Made by a program: the position numbers and the translations under genes. This document shows, in pieces, positions 32,387 through 40,644 of a DNA stretch of 45,719 nt. Origin of the DNA: Gammaproteobacteria bacterium. Lineage in GTDB: Bacteria > Pseudomonadota > Gammaproteobacteria > Eutrophobiales > Eutrophobiaceae. The stretch is from contig JACORW010000078.1 of assembly GCA_016179185.1 (NCBI GenBank), positions 1 to 45,719 of the forward strand. Direction: 5' to 3'. Position 1 is the stretch's first letter. Every line of letters starts with the position of its first letter. The notes below the pieces were generated by a model, which was given only the letters and a program-made list of their open reading frames with translations, did not search any database and was not told where the DNA came from.

Positions 32387-33808
32387 TCACACCGCGCGCA
32401 GATACCACTCGTAATCCCGGTTGCTGATCTGGGCGTGGAACTGTTCGCTTTCGCTGTGCCGGCAGACGCTGTAGATGCGGCAGAACTCCCGATCCAGGTA
32501 TTCCGGCAACAGCTTGCTGCGATCGAACAGCCCCAGCGCCGCGTCCCAGCGCGTCGGCAGCGTCACTTCGAGGTTCTCCAGGACGGTCCCCTCCGGCACC
32601 ATCGGACCCGGGTCGCACTTGTGCTTCAGTCCGTAATGAATGCCCATCAGGATCGCGGCCATGACCAGGTATGGATTGGCATCCGCCCCGGCCACGCGGT
32701 GTTCGATGCGCAGATTCCTGGCGTCGCTGACCGGGATGCGCAGCGCCACACCGCGGTGGTTGTATCCCCAGTTCGGCTTCAGCGGCACAAAGGAGCGGGG
32801 CCGCAGGCGGCGGTAGGAATTCGCGTTCGGCGCGAAGATGGCCATGCATTCGGCCATGGTCCTGGCGAGCCCGCCCATCGCATGACGCATGCCGCTGCCG
32901 ATGGGCGGAGTTCCGTTGCCGCCGGCCGACAGGATGTTCCGCCCCTTGCCGTCATAGACGCTCACGTGAATGTGCAGGCCGTTGCCGGCGTGTTCCGCGA
33001 ACGGCTTCGCCATGAAGGTCGCGCCATAGCCGTGCTTGCGCGCGACCCCCTTGATGACGCGCTTCAACAGCACCGCGTGATCGCACGCCAGGATCGGGTC
33101 ATTGACGTGGTGCAGATTGATCTCGAGCTGGCCGGGCGCGAATTCGGAATGCGTCGCCGTGGACGGCAGGCGCTGCTGCTCGCAGGTGACGTGCACGTCC
33201 TCGATGAACGCGTCGCAATCCCACAGATCTTCGGTCATTGAATATTGCAGGCCATCCTGCTGGATCCCGGTGCCCGGCACGCGCGGGAACTGCGGCACCG
33301 GCGTGAGTTCGGACGACGGCTGCAGCAGGTAAAACTCCAGCTCGGTGGCCACCACGATGCGCAACCCCATGTCCAGCAGCGGCTGCATGGACCTGCGCAG
33401 CACATTGCGCGAGTCGTAATAGCTGATGTCCCCGTTGATCCTGGTCATGCCCACCAGTGCCTGGGCCGTCTGCGACTCGAGCCATGGAACCGTGGCCAGC
33501 GTGTCGCGAACCGGAAGGATCATGTTGTCCGGATCGCCGTCAATGGATCCCAGCCCGAGTTCCGGGATGGTTTCGCCCTTGCTGCTCAGCAGCGGCATGG
33601 ACCCGCACGCTTTGATCCCGTCGCGATACAGCTCGGCCGCTTCCGAGAACGGAATGCGCTTGCCGCGCAGAATGCCGTTGATGTCTGCCATGACGACTTC
33701 GAGCATGCGCATGCCGGGCGCGTCCCTGAGATACCGTTTCAGTTCCCCGATGCCGGCCTGATTGGGGATCCCCGACCGGGGCAGTCTCGTTTTCTTTCTG
33801 GTTCTCAT
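32387..33808 (-). CDS. puuA: Glutamine synthetase family, gamma-glutamylpolyamine synthetase-like
   Basis: A 473-residue glutamine-synthetase-family ligase, similar to PuuA, which joins glutamate to putrescine using ATP. Recognisable parts are the beta-grasp domain (MRMLEVVMADINGILRGKRI), the metal and ATP site VATELEFYLL, the HSEFAPGQLEINLHH and NGLHIHVSVYD segments. RPRSFVPLKPNWGYNHRGVA and RIEHRVAGADANPYLVMAAI follow. GGGAGAA precedes the ATG. A remnant of puuB follows, and putrescine importer genes are 6 kb away, both supporting a polyamine substrate. The substrate could also be another amine, since family members differ. Confidence 0.88.
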   Translation of the reverse strand: MRTRKKTRLPRSGIPNQAGIGELKRYLRDAPGMRMLEVVMADINGILRGKRIPFSEAAELYRDGIKACGSMPLLSSKGETIPELGLGSIDGDPDNMILPVRDTLATVPWLESQTAQALVGMTRINGDISYYDSRNVLRRSMQPLLDMGLRIVVATELEFYLLQPSSELTPVPQFPRVPGTGIQQDGLQYSMTEDLWDCDAFIEDVHVTCEQQRLPSTATHSEFAPGQLEINLHHVNDPILACDHAVLLKRVIKGVARKHGYGATFMAKPFAEHAGNGLHIHVSVYDGKGRNILSAGGNGTPPIGSGMRHAMGGLARTMAECMAIFAPNANSYRRLRPRSFVPLKPNWGYNHRGVALRIPVSDARNLRIEHRVAGADANPYLVMAAILMGIHYGLKHKCDPGPMVPEGTVLENLEVTLPTRWDAALGLFDRSKLLPEYLDREFCRIYSVCRHSESEQFHAQISNRDYEWYLRAV

Positions 33809-33849
33809 CGGTGTTTTCTCCCGGGCAAAGGGTAGCCCCCGCGCGGCAA

Positions 33850-35988
33850 TTATTCAGGTTCCCGAATCGGGCTGCCAGTGGCCGGGACCATGATCATCAG
33901 GGCATCCACCGCCGTGCAGCCGACCGGGCGCACGCGCACGGGATTGACGTCCAGCTCCAGAATCAAATCGCCCAGCGCCCCGGCCAGCGCCGAGAACGAT
34001 GCCGCGGCGCGGCAGAACGCGCCGATATCCACCCCCGGCGTGCCGCGCACGCCGTCCAGCAGCGCCCGCAGCCGCAGGCGCCCCAGCATCCGTTCCGCCG
34101 TCGCGGCGTCAAACGGCGGCAACGCCGTGATCACGTCATTCAGCACCTCCGCGTGGATGCCGCCGAAACCCATGATGATCACCGGGCCGAATTGCGGATC
34201 GCGCCGCATGCCGAGAAACATTTCAACCGCAGGGTCCGGTACAAACGCCGACACCGTCACCGACGGACCCAGTCTCCGCAAAAGATCGGCGTATGCACCG
34301 GAGAGCGCGGCCGCGCCCACCAGGTCAAGATGCACGCCTCCCATGTCGGTCTTGTGCGTGACGCCGGGTTGCGCCGTCTTCAGCGCCACCGGGTAGCCCA
34401 ATTGCTCCGCGCGCTCCAGCGTCTCTTCCAGGGCGCCGCATTGATGCGCCGCCACGGCGGGCACGCCGAAATCCGAAAGACACCGCAACGCCTCCGCTTC
34501 CCCGGGAGCAGACCCGGAAACGAGCCGCCGGCGCCAGCGTGACACCACGGGTTCATCCGGGACGGGAGGGCGCGGTTCCCGTCGATCGAGAAAATCGCGA
34601 AACGACAACAGCGCCTTCGCGCCGCGTAGAAACGTCGCGACACCGTCCAGCACCGGGAATCCGGCGCGCGTGGTCTCCAGCACGAGCGGATCCGAAGCCA
34701 CGCCCTGCGTCGCCGCGACCAGGAACACCGGCTTTCCGGACGCCGCGTGTCCGCGCCGGAGATATTCGACGTAGCCGGCATGCAACCGCCCGCCCGGTCC
34801 GCGATCATGCACCACGGCGCCCAGCGCCGCGCCGGGATCACGGAGCAGGACTTCAAAACATTCCGCCATTCTGTGGTGATACCCGGTCCCACCCGCGCTC
34901 CAGGCATCCAGTGGATTGACCGCGGGCAGGCCCGGGTCCAGCAACGATTGAAGCACCTGCGTGCTTTCCGATGTCAGGGTTGTCAGCGGCACACCCTCGG
35001 CGGCGGCGAGGTCCACGAGCAACTGCTGTTCTCCGCCGGAGTCGTGCAGCGTCACCAGCCCGCCGGCACCCGGCGCATGCGGTTGCGCATGCATGATGAG
35101 CGCGGCCACCAGGTCATCCATGTCGCGCGCGCGCTGCACGCCGAATTTCTCGAACACGGCGTCATAGACCGCGTCGCTGCCGGACAGGGCGCCCGAATGG
35201 GAGCGGGCAAACTCCCGGGCCAACCCCGTGCGTCCCGTCTTGACCGCCACGATCGGGATGCGCCGGGCGCGGGCCTTGCGCAGGGATGCGATGAATCGTT
35301 CCGGGGCGCGGCTGGTTTCGAGAAACAGCCCGACAACACGCGTCTCGCGCTGCTCCAGCGCATAATCCAGATAGTCTTCCAGAGTCACGGTCAATTCCTG
35401 TCCCGGCGACACCGCCAGGCAGAAATCGAGCCGCTCTTCCACGTCCAGAATCCCGGACATGCCGGCGCCGGACTGACTCAGCAACACGACATTGCCGCCC
35501 GTCCGGTGGGCGCGCGTGTCAAATCCGCAGGCCCAGATTGAACGCGTGAAGTTGTAGTAACCCATGCCGTTGCCGCCGCAGGCAAACACGCCGGCGGCCT
35601 CGAGCCGCCGCCGCACGCGCTCCTGCAACGGCGGGTCACCGTCATCGGCCAATACCAGCGCGGAGTAGATCACGCAGGATCGCATCCCCCGCGCGATGGC
35701 TTCCTCGAGCGCCGGTTCGATCCGCGCATCGGCAATGGCGAAGATGATCTGTTCGGGCGCGAACGGGAGATCGGAGATCCTGGCCAGGCACTGGACCCCC
35801 TCGACTTCCGCGTAGCCCGGGTTCACCGCGGCAAGGCGCCCCGGGTACGCGCCGGCCAGCAGGTTGCGCATCACGGCATTGCCGACGGTGCCCGCGCGCC
35901 GCGAGGCGCCGACAACGGCAATGGAACCGGGATTCAACAAGGCATCGAGCCGGTGGGACGGCTCAACACCGCGGGCGAGGCTCCTCAA
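33850..35988 (-). CDS. NDP-forming acyl-CoA synthetase (ADP-forming acetate--CoA ligase family)
   Basis: A 712-residue single-chain enzyme. The N-terminal CoA-binding domain starts LLNPGSIAVVGASRRAGTVG. The succinyl-CoA-ligase-like domains contain VVLLSQSGAGMSGILD and the SHSGALSGSDAVYDA loop, with the phosphorylated histidine expected in this family. The C-terminal ATP-grasp part has GYPVALKTAQPGVTHKTDMG, FGPVIIMGFGGIHAEVLNDV and ILELDVNPVRV. It would activate a carboxylic acid to its CoA ester with ATP giving ADP. It overlaps the upstream aminotransferase gene by 4 bases, so the acid is probably a product of that enzyme after oxidation. The true acid is unknown. Confidence 0.88.
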   Translation of the reverse strand: MRSLARGVEPSHRLDALLNPGSIAVVGASRRAGTVGNAVMRNLLAGAYPGRLAAVNPGYAEVEGVQCLARISDLPFAPEQIIFAIADARIEPALEEAIARGMRSCVIYSALVLADDGDPPLQERVRRRLEAAGVFACGGNGMGYYNFTRSIWACGFDTRAHRTGGNVVLLSQSGAGMSGILDVEERLDFCLAVSPGQELTVTLEDYLDYALEQRETRVVGLFLETSRAPERFIASLRKARARRIPIVAVKTGRTGLAREFARSHSGALSGSDAVYDAVFEKFGVQRARDMDDLVAALIMHAQPHAPGAGGLVTLHDSGGEQQLLVDLAAAEGVPLTTLTSESTQVLQSLLDPGLPAVNPLDAWSAGGTGYHHRMAECFEVLLRDPGAALGAVVHDRGPGGRLHAGYVEYLRRGHAASGKPVFLVAATQGVASDPLVLETTRAGFPVLDGVATFLRGAKALLSFRDFLDRREPRPPVPDEPVVSRWRRRLVSGSAPGEAEALRCLSDFGVPAVAAHQCGALEETLERAEQLGYPVALKTAQPGVTHKTDMGGVHLDLVGAAALSGAYADLLRRLGPSVTVSAFVPDPAVEMFLGMRRDPQFGPVIIMGFGGIHAEVLNDVITALPPFDAATAERMLGRLRLRALLDGVRGTPGVDIGAFCRAAASFSALAGALGDLILELDVNPVRVRPVGCTAVDALMIMVPATGSPIREPE

Positions 35989-37319
35989 TTGGCGACCGCT
36001 TCTCTGGGTGGAGACTTCAGTTCGTCGAGAGTCTGGTCCACCGCCCGCTCGAATGCGGACAGCGTTGCGCCGAGGCAGGGGTCATCGTGGGCCGCGCAGC
36101 AGAACCACGGTTCCCGCGAATCAGGCTCGACCAGGACACCCAGCTCGTGCAGCTTCGGCGCCAATGTGTCATAAAACAAATAGTTTGTGTTCACCCAGTC
36201 ACGATAATCTTTCGGCGGCGCAGGGGCAAAAAACAGGCCGGACAGTGCCGGGTGCCCGACAAAACAGTGGGGGATGCCGCGCCGCGACAGGATCTGCCCG
36301 AGTCCGTCGCGCAGCCACCGGCCATACTGGGCGATATTCTCCAGCGTCGCGGTGTCTTCCAGGATCTGCAGCGTCCGATCGGCGGCCGCCAGCGACACGG
36401 GGTGTCCCGTGAACGTGCCGCCGTGCACGACACCTTTGCCCACCCGGCGCATGATGTCCTCGCGCCCGCACAACGCGGAGATTGGATAGCCGTTGGCCAT
36501 GGATTTTGCAAACGTGCACAGGTCCGCACGCACGCCCATGAGCTCCTGCACGCCGCCACGCGCCACGCGAAATCCGGTCTTGACCTCGTCCATGATCATG
36601 ACGACGTCGTATTTGTCGCACAGCGCGCGCACGTCCTTCAGATACTGCGCATCGGCGGTGATGGCGCAGCAGTTGCCCATCATCGGCTCGATCAACAGCG
36701 CAGCGATTTTGCCGGCATGACGCTTGAACAGCCGCTCCAGCCGGTTCGCATCGTTCAACGGCACGCTGTAAATCAGGTGGCTGTAAAGGCCTGGCACGCC
36801 CGCGCTGTACGCCACCAGCTCCGGGTCGCCGTCGCCCTGACGCCAGTTTTCGATGTCGATCTGCCACAACCCTTCGCTGAACACGCCGTGGTATCCACCC
36901 TCCACCAGCACGTAGGAATCGCGGCCGGTATGGGCCCGCGCCAGACGCAAGGCCGCCATCACGGCCTCGGTTCCCGACACCGAAAACCGTACCAGCTCCG
37001 CCGCCGGGACCATGCGTGCGATACGTTCCGCCACGGCCAATTCCCGTTCCGTGGAAAGCGCGAACACGCCGCCCACGTCCAGCGCTTCGCGCACGGCCTC
37101 GTCCACTCGCGGATCGGCATAGCCGAGGATGTTCGGCCCATACCCCATGCGATAGTCCACGTACTCGTTGCCGTCGAGATCCCACAGGCGCGCGCCCCTG
37201 CCCCGGCGCACATAAATGGTCCGCTCGCCCCAATTGCGGAAATCGGAGGTGACGCCCAGCGGCAGGCGCCGTACGGCCTTTTCGTAATGGGCTCTGGAGG
37301 CGGACAGGTTGCGCGGCAT
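35985..37319 (-). CDS. Class III aminotransferase (glutamate-1-semialdehyde aminotransferase-like)
   Basis: A 444-residue fold-type I PLP enzyme. Blocks are LWDLDGNEYVDYRMGYGPNI, FSVSGTEAVMAALRLARAHT, EGGYHGVFS, VMIMDEVKTGFRVARGG and the PLP-lysine segment CTFAKSMANGYPISAL, followed by GGTFTGHPVSLAAA. Resembling HemL, it lies in a catabolic cluster rather than with heme genes. A transaminase for an amine or omega-amino acid is more likely. The ATG at 37319 is chosen because it gives the family start (ASRAHYEKAVRRLPLGVTS); a TTG at 37388 would add 23 residues. It is divergent from the TetR gene across an 18-bp palindrome. Confidence 0.88.
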   Translation of the reverse strand: MPRNLSASRAHYEKAVRRLPLGVTSDFRNWGERTIYVRRGRGARLWDLDGNEYVDYRMGYGPNILGYADPRVDEAVREALDVGGVFALSTERELAVAERIARMVPAAELVRFSVSGTEAVMAALRLARAHTGRDSYVLVEGGYHGVFSEGLWQIDIENWRQGDGDPELVAYSAGVPGLYSHLIYSVPLNDANRLERLFKRHAGKIAALLIEPMMGNCCAITADAQYLKDVRALCDKYDVVMIMDEVKTGFRVARGGVQELMGVRADLCTFAKSMANGYPISALCGREDIMRRVGKGVVHGGTFTGHPVSLAAADRTLQILEDTATLENIAQYGRWLRDGLGQILSRRGIPHCFVGHPALSGLFFAPAPPKDYRDWVNTNYLFYDTLAPKLHELGVLVEPDSREPWFCCAAHDDPCLGATLSAFERAVDQTLDELKSPPREAVAN

Positions 37320-37389
37320 GACAGCAGGAGACCGGACGAAACAATGGCATAATCCTGTCATGCCCGGCACGGGTTTGTCCAGGTGCAAT

Positions 37390-37407
37390 TGAATGAATAC
37401 TCATTCA
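37390..37407. promoter_or_regulatory. Candidate TetR operator palindrome
   Basis: TGAATGA-ATAC-TCATTCA is a perfect 7-bp inverted repeat with a 4-base spacer. It lies in the divergent gap between the aminotransferase gene and the TetR-family gene. Its size and symmetry suit a TetR dimer. It probably controls both directions; binding is not shown. Confidence 0.7.
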
Positions 37408-37482
37408 TTTATTGATATGCAACCAGACGCAGAATGTGTGCTAACCTGAGGTCCGTAAAGGGTTTTTCCGGATCGTCAGACC

Positions 37483-38127
37483 ATGAAAAAGGACAACAAA
37501 AACACCGGGGCTCGCGGAAAACGCGAGAAGAACAAGGAGCTGCGCCGGTTGCAGTTGATCCGCGCCACGATCCGCTCCGTGGCCCGGCGCGGGTTCGCCG
37601 AAACCACGATGGCGGATGTGACGCGCGAGGCGGGCCTGAGTCTCGGGCTGATCAATCTGCATTTCAAGAGCAAGGACCGGCTGATGGAGGAAACGCTGCG
37701 CCACCTGTCCGGGGAGTACGAGTCGGCCTGCTTTGCCGCCATGGCATCCGCGGGCCCGACCGCCGCCGACAAATTGCGCGCGCTGGTGGAGCTGGACTTC
37801 AGCCCCAGGGTCTGCGATCGGCGCAAGCTTGCCGTCTGGTTTTCGTTCTGGGGGGAGGCCCGTTCGCGCCCCACCTACCAGCAGATCTGCGCCCGCAATG
37901 ACCGCCGCTATGAAAAAATCGTCACCGACCTGTGCCAGGAAATCATCGAGGTCGGCGGCTACGCCGGCATCCGCGCCGCCACGGTCGCAAACGGGCTGTC
38001 GGCCCTGGTCAACGGGCTCTGGCTCGACATGCTGATGACGCCGGACGACATGCCGCCGGAGAACGCCCGCGATATCAGCGTGTTCTACCTGTCGCACGCG
38101 TTTCCGAATCATTTCGCCAATCCCTGA
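37483..38127 (+). CDS. TetR/AcrR family regulator (BetI-like)
   Basis: A 214-residue repressor. The N-terminal helix-turn-helix is ELRRLQLIRATIRSVARRGF then ETTMADVTREAGLSLGLINL-like sequence ending HFKSKDRLMEE. The ligand domain has VWFSFWGEARSRPTYQQICA, similar to BetI-type regulators of choline or amine catabolism. It has a lysine-rich N-terminal tail (MKKDNKNTGARGKREKNKEL). It lies divergent to the catabolic genes and 17 bases upstream of the acyl-CoA dehydrogenase gene, so it likely controls both arms of the locus. The effector is probably a substrate or CoA ester of the pathway. Confidence 0.88.
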   Translation: MKKDNKNTGARGKREKNKELRRLQLIRATIRSVARRGFAETTMADVTREAGLSLGLINLHFKSKDRLMEETLRHLSGEYESACFAAMASAGPTAADKLRALVELDFSPRVCDRRKLAVWFSFWGEARSRPTYQQICARNDRRYEKIVTDLCQEIIEVGGYAGIRAATVANGLSALVNGLWLDMLMTPDDMPPENARDISVFYLSHAFPNHFANP

Positions 38128-38144
38128 CCCCGGAGCAGATCCCG

Positions 38145-39299
38145 ATGGACATCGCCCTGCCGGAAGACGCCGCGTGCTGGCGCGAGACCGCGCGCCGGTT
38201 CGCGCAGGAAGAACTGATCCCCAATGAGATCGAGGCCGAAATGAACAACGGCCTGATTGCACCTGACAAACGCGCGCACCACCAGCGTCTGGCACTGGAG
38301 CTCGGTTTCTCGCGCATGGACGTGCCGAAGGCGCATGGCGGCCTGGAACTCGGGATGACCGGACAGGTCGCGGTCTGGGAACAACTGGGGCGGGTCACCA
38401 ACGGGCTGTGCTGGTGTTTCTGCGAACCCCAGCAGTGGATGTTCGAGGCCTGCACGCCGGATCAGCTCCAGCGTTACGTGCTGCCGCTGATGCGCGGCGA
38501 GCGGCACGACTGCTATGCGATCACCGAGGCCGAACCCGGCTCCCAGGAGGTAATCAACACGACCGCGACGCGTTGTCCGGGCGGATACCGGGTCAACGGA
38601 GAAAAATGGTACGTCACCGGCGCCAATTTCGCGGACTTCATGTGGCTTCAGGCCAGGCTGGATTCCGGCGCATCGGCGCTGCTGCTGGTGGACATGGACA
38701 GCCCGGGGCTCGAAATCGTGCGCACGCCGCTGTTCAGCCACACCTTCGCCTCCCATCACCCGATCTATCGTCTGGCGGACGTGGTTGTGCCGGATGGAAA
38801 CCGCGTCGGCAGTGACGGCGCGGGCCTGCATTACATGCGGAGCTGGTTCCGCCACGAGCGCATGATGATCGCGGCGCGGTGCTGCGGTGCCGCGGCCCGA
38901 CTCATCGAGGAGGCGCACGCATTCGCCCAGGGACGCATGCTGGACGGCGAACCGCTGTCATCCAAACAGGCGATCCAGTTCATGCTTGCCGACAGCGTCA
39001 CGGAACTCTGGGCCGCGCGGCTGATGACCTACGAGGCGGCCTCGGCCCACGATCAGGGCGCTGATCTGAAGTCCCTGCACGGCCGTTGTTCCATGGTCAA
39101 ACTGTATGCATCGGAAATGGCCAATCGCGTCGCCGACCGCGCCGTGCAGATCTTCGGCGGGCGCGGCTACATGCGCGAAAACGTCGCCGAGCGCTTTTTC
39201 CGCGAGCTGCGCGTGGATCGGATCTGGGAAGGCACCAGCGAGATCCAGCGGCTCATCATCGCCGGCCACCTCAACCGGCGCGGATTGCGCGACATGTAG
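38145..39299 (+). CDS. Acyl-CoA dehydrogenase family protein
   Basis: A 384-residue flavoenzyme that introduces a double bond into an acyl-CoA, passing electrons to ETF (an ETF-QO gene is at 26138). Blocks are CYAITEAEPGSQEVINTTAT, YRVNGEKWYVTGANFADFMW, the FAD-site QAIQFMLADSVTELWAARLM segment, QIFGGRGYMRENVAERFFRE and the C-terminal RIWEGTSEIQRLIIAGHL. The ATG at 38145 with GGAG nine bases upstream is chosen; an upstream frame extension overlaps the TetR gene. The substrate chain is likely short, given the surrounding amine-catabolic genes; this is inference. potF starts 11 bases after its stop. Confidence 0.9.
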   Translation: MDIALPEDAACWRETARRFAQEELIPNEIEAEMNNGLIAPDKRAHHQRLALELGFSRMDVPKAHGGLELGMTGQVAVWEQLGRVTNGLCWCFCEPQQWMFEACTPDQLQRYVLPLMRGERHDCYAITEAEPGSQEVINTTATRCPGGYRVNGEKWYVTGANFADFMWLQARLDSGASALLLVDMDSPGLEIVRTPLFSHTFASHHPIYRLADVVVPDGNRVGSDGAGLHYMRSWFRHERMMIAARCCGAAARLIEEAHAFAQGRMLDGEPLSSKQAIQFMLADSVTELWAARLMTYEAASAHDQGADLKSLHGRCSMVKLYASEMANRVADRAVQIFGGRGYMRENVAERFFRELRVDRIWEGTSEIQRLIIAGHLNRRGLRDM

Positions 39300-39310
39300 A
39301 ATGCCTGTCC

Positions 39311-40408
39311 ATGGCGGCCCGGCTGCGATACCTCCTCCCTGCATTCCTTGCCTGCGTTGCGGCGGGCGCCGCCGCTGCGGGCGAAGCCCCGGTCGTTAAC
39401 GTCTACAACTGGGCCGATTACATCGGCCCGACAACGATCAAGGACTTCGAGCGCGAGACCGGGATCAAAGTCAACTACGACATCTACGACACCAGCGAGA
39501 TCGTGGATGCGAAGGTAATGGCCGGCGGCTCCGGCTATGACGTGGTCCTGCACTCCGCGACCTTCTCCCACCGGCTGCTGAAGCACGGCATTTTCCGGCC
39601 CCTGGACCGGTCGAAACTGACCAACTGGCATCACCTGGACGACAGGCTGCTGGCATTGTTCGAGCCGTTCGATCCGGGGATCCGTCACAGCGCGCCTTAC
39701 ATGTGGGGCACCATGGGCTTCGCCTACAATCTGGACATGGTGCGTGAGCGGATGCCCGACGCGCCGCTGGACAGCGCCGCGCTGGTGTTCGATCCCGCCA
39801 TCGTCTCCCGCTTCGCCGACTGCGGGGTGTCATTGCTGGACTCGCCGACCGACGTCATCCCCACCGCGATGCTGTACCTGGGGCACGAGGCCAACTCCGT
39901 GGACCCGCAACAACTGAAGGAAGCGGAGGATCTACTGAAGAAGATCCGGCCCTACATCAAATATTTCAGTTCCACCAAGATGCTCGTGGACATGCCAAAC
40001 AAGGAGGTCTGCATCGGCATGAGCTGGTCCGGGGATTATTCCGTCGCGTGGACGCGCGCCCGCGAGGCGGGGATAGCCATCAACCTCGGCTACAGCGTCC
40101 CGAGGGAAGGGGCTCCCTACTGGCTGGATGCCGCCTACGTTCCCGCCGACGCGCCGCACCCGGATAATGCGCATGTGTTCATCAATTTCCTGCTGCGACC
40201 GGACGTAATCGCCGCCATTTCGAATTTCACCGGCTATGCGAACGCCAACCGTGACGCCACGCCGCTGGTCAAACAGGAATTCCGCGACAATCCGGGCATA
40301 TATCCGGACGAACGCTTCATGCAGCGCATGCACTGGACGGCGGTCCTGGACCCGAAGGTTGAGCGCCTGCGTTCCCGGGCCTGGACCCGGGTGAAGACCG
40401 GGCTCTGA
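39311..40408 (+). CDS. potF: Putrescine-type periplasmic binding protein
   Basis: A 365-residue polyamine-binding protein with a signal peptide (YLLPAFLACVAAGAAAAGE). It matches PotF closely: VNVYNWADYIGPTTIKDFER, GIKVNYDIYDTSEIVDAKVM, PYMWGTMGFAYNLD, DCGVSLLDSPTDVIPTAMLY and IGMSWSGDYSVAWTRA. The C-terminus RSRAWTRVKTGL mirrors the PotF ending. It delivers putrescine or a related polyamine to the PotGHI transporter encoded downstream. It follows the acyl-CoA dehydrogenase by 11 bases. A palindromic repeat begins one base after its stop and separates it from potG. Confidence 0.93.
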   Translation: MAARLRYLLPAFLACVAAGAAAAGEAPVVNVYNWADYIGPTTIKDFERETGIKVNYDIYDTSEIVDAKVMAGGSGYDVVLHSATFSHRLLKHGIFRPLDRSKLTNWHHLDDRLLALFEPFDPGIRHSAPYMWGTMGFAYNLDMVRERMPDAPLDSAALVFDPAIVSRFADCGVSLLDSPTDVIPTAMLYLGHEANSVDPQQLKEAEDLLKKIRPYIKYFSSTKMLVDMPNKEVCIGMSWSGDYSVAWTRAREAGIAINLGYSVPREGAPYWLDAAYVPADAPHPDNAHVFINFLLRPDVIAAISNFTGYANANRDATPLVKQEFRDNPGIYPDERFMQRMHWTAVLDPKVERLRSRAWTRVKTGL

Positions 40409-40620
40409 ATACGTGTCCCAAAATATGTACAAGTACTCAACGGGTGGTCCGATCCCATGTTGGCAGACACGCCGTGAATACAGTCTGACCGCCAGGGATG
40501 GCGGGAATGCAGATTGCGCAGGAGCAGCAATCTGCCATGTAGGCTCGAGTGCCGCTGTCTCTGCGGCACACGGTCCGCCAACATGGGATCGGACCACCCG
40601 CCTGCTCTGCAATTCGGATC
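40409..40620. repeat. Nested palindromic element, copy 3
   Basis: The core (40446-40595, 150 bp) has 19-bp perfect inverted arms starting GGTCCGATCCCATGTTGG. Internal sequence is nearly identical to copy 2: the same ACGCCGTGAATACAGTCTG start, CCGCCA/TGGCGG and GCAGATTGC/GCAATCTGC stems. Outer boxes are diverged. The left edge ATACGTG starts right after the potF stop. Unlike copies 1 and 2, it lies inside an operon, between potF and potG. It may lower potGHI expression relative to the binding protein. Confidence 0.88.
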
Positions 40621-40644
40621 ATTAATTTGGCTTACAGCGCCCGC

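Noticed and set aside
31872..32849. A 325-codon minus-strand frame overlapping the PuuA-like gene
   Set aside because: It is out of frame inside a clear glutamine-synthetase gene and then runs through the puuB remnant, whose real frames differ in part.
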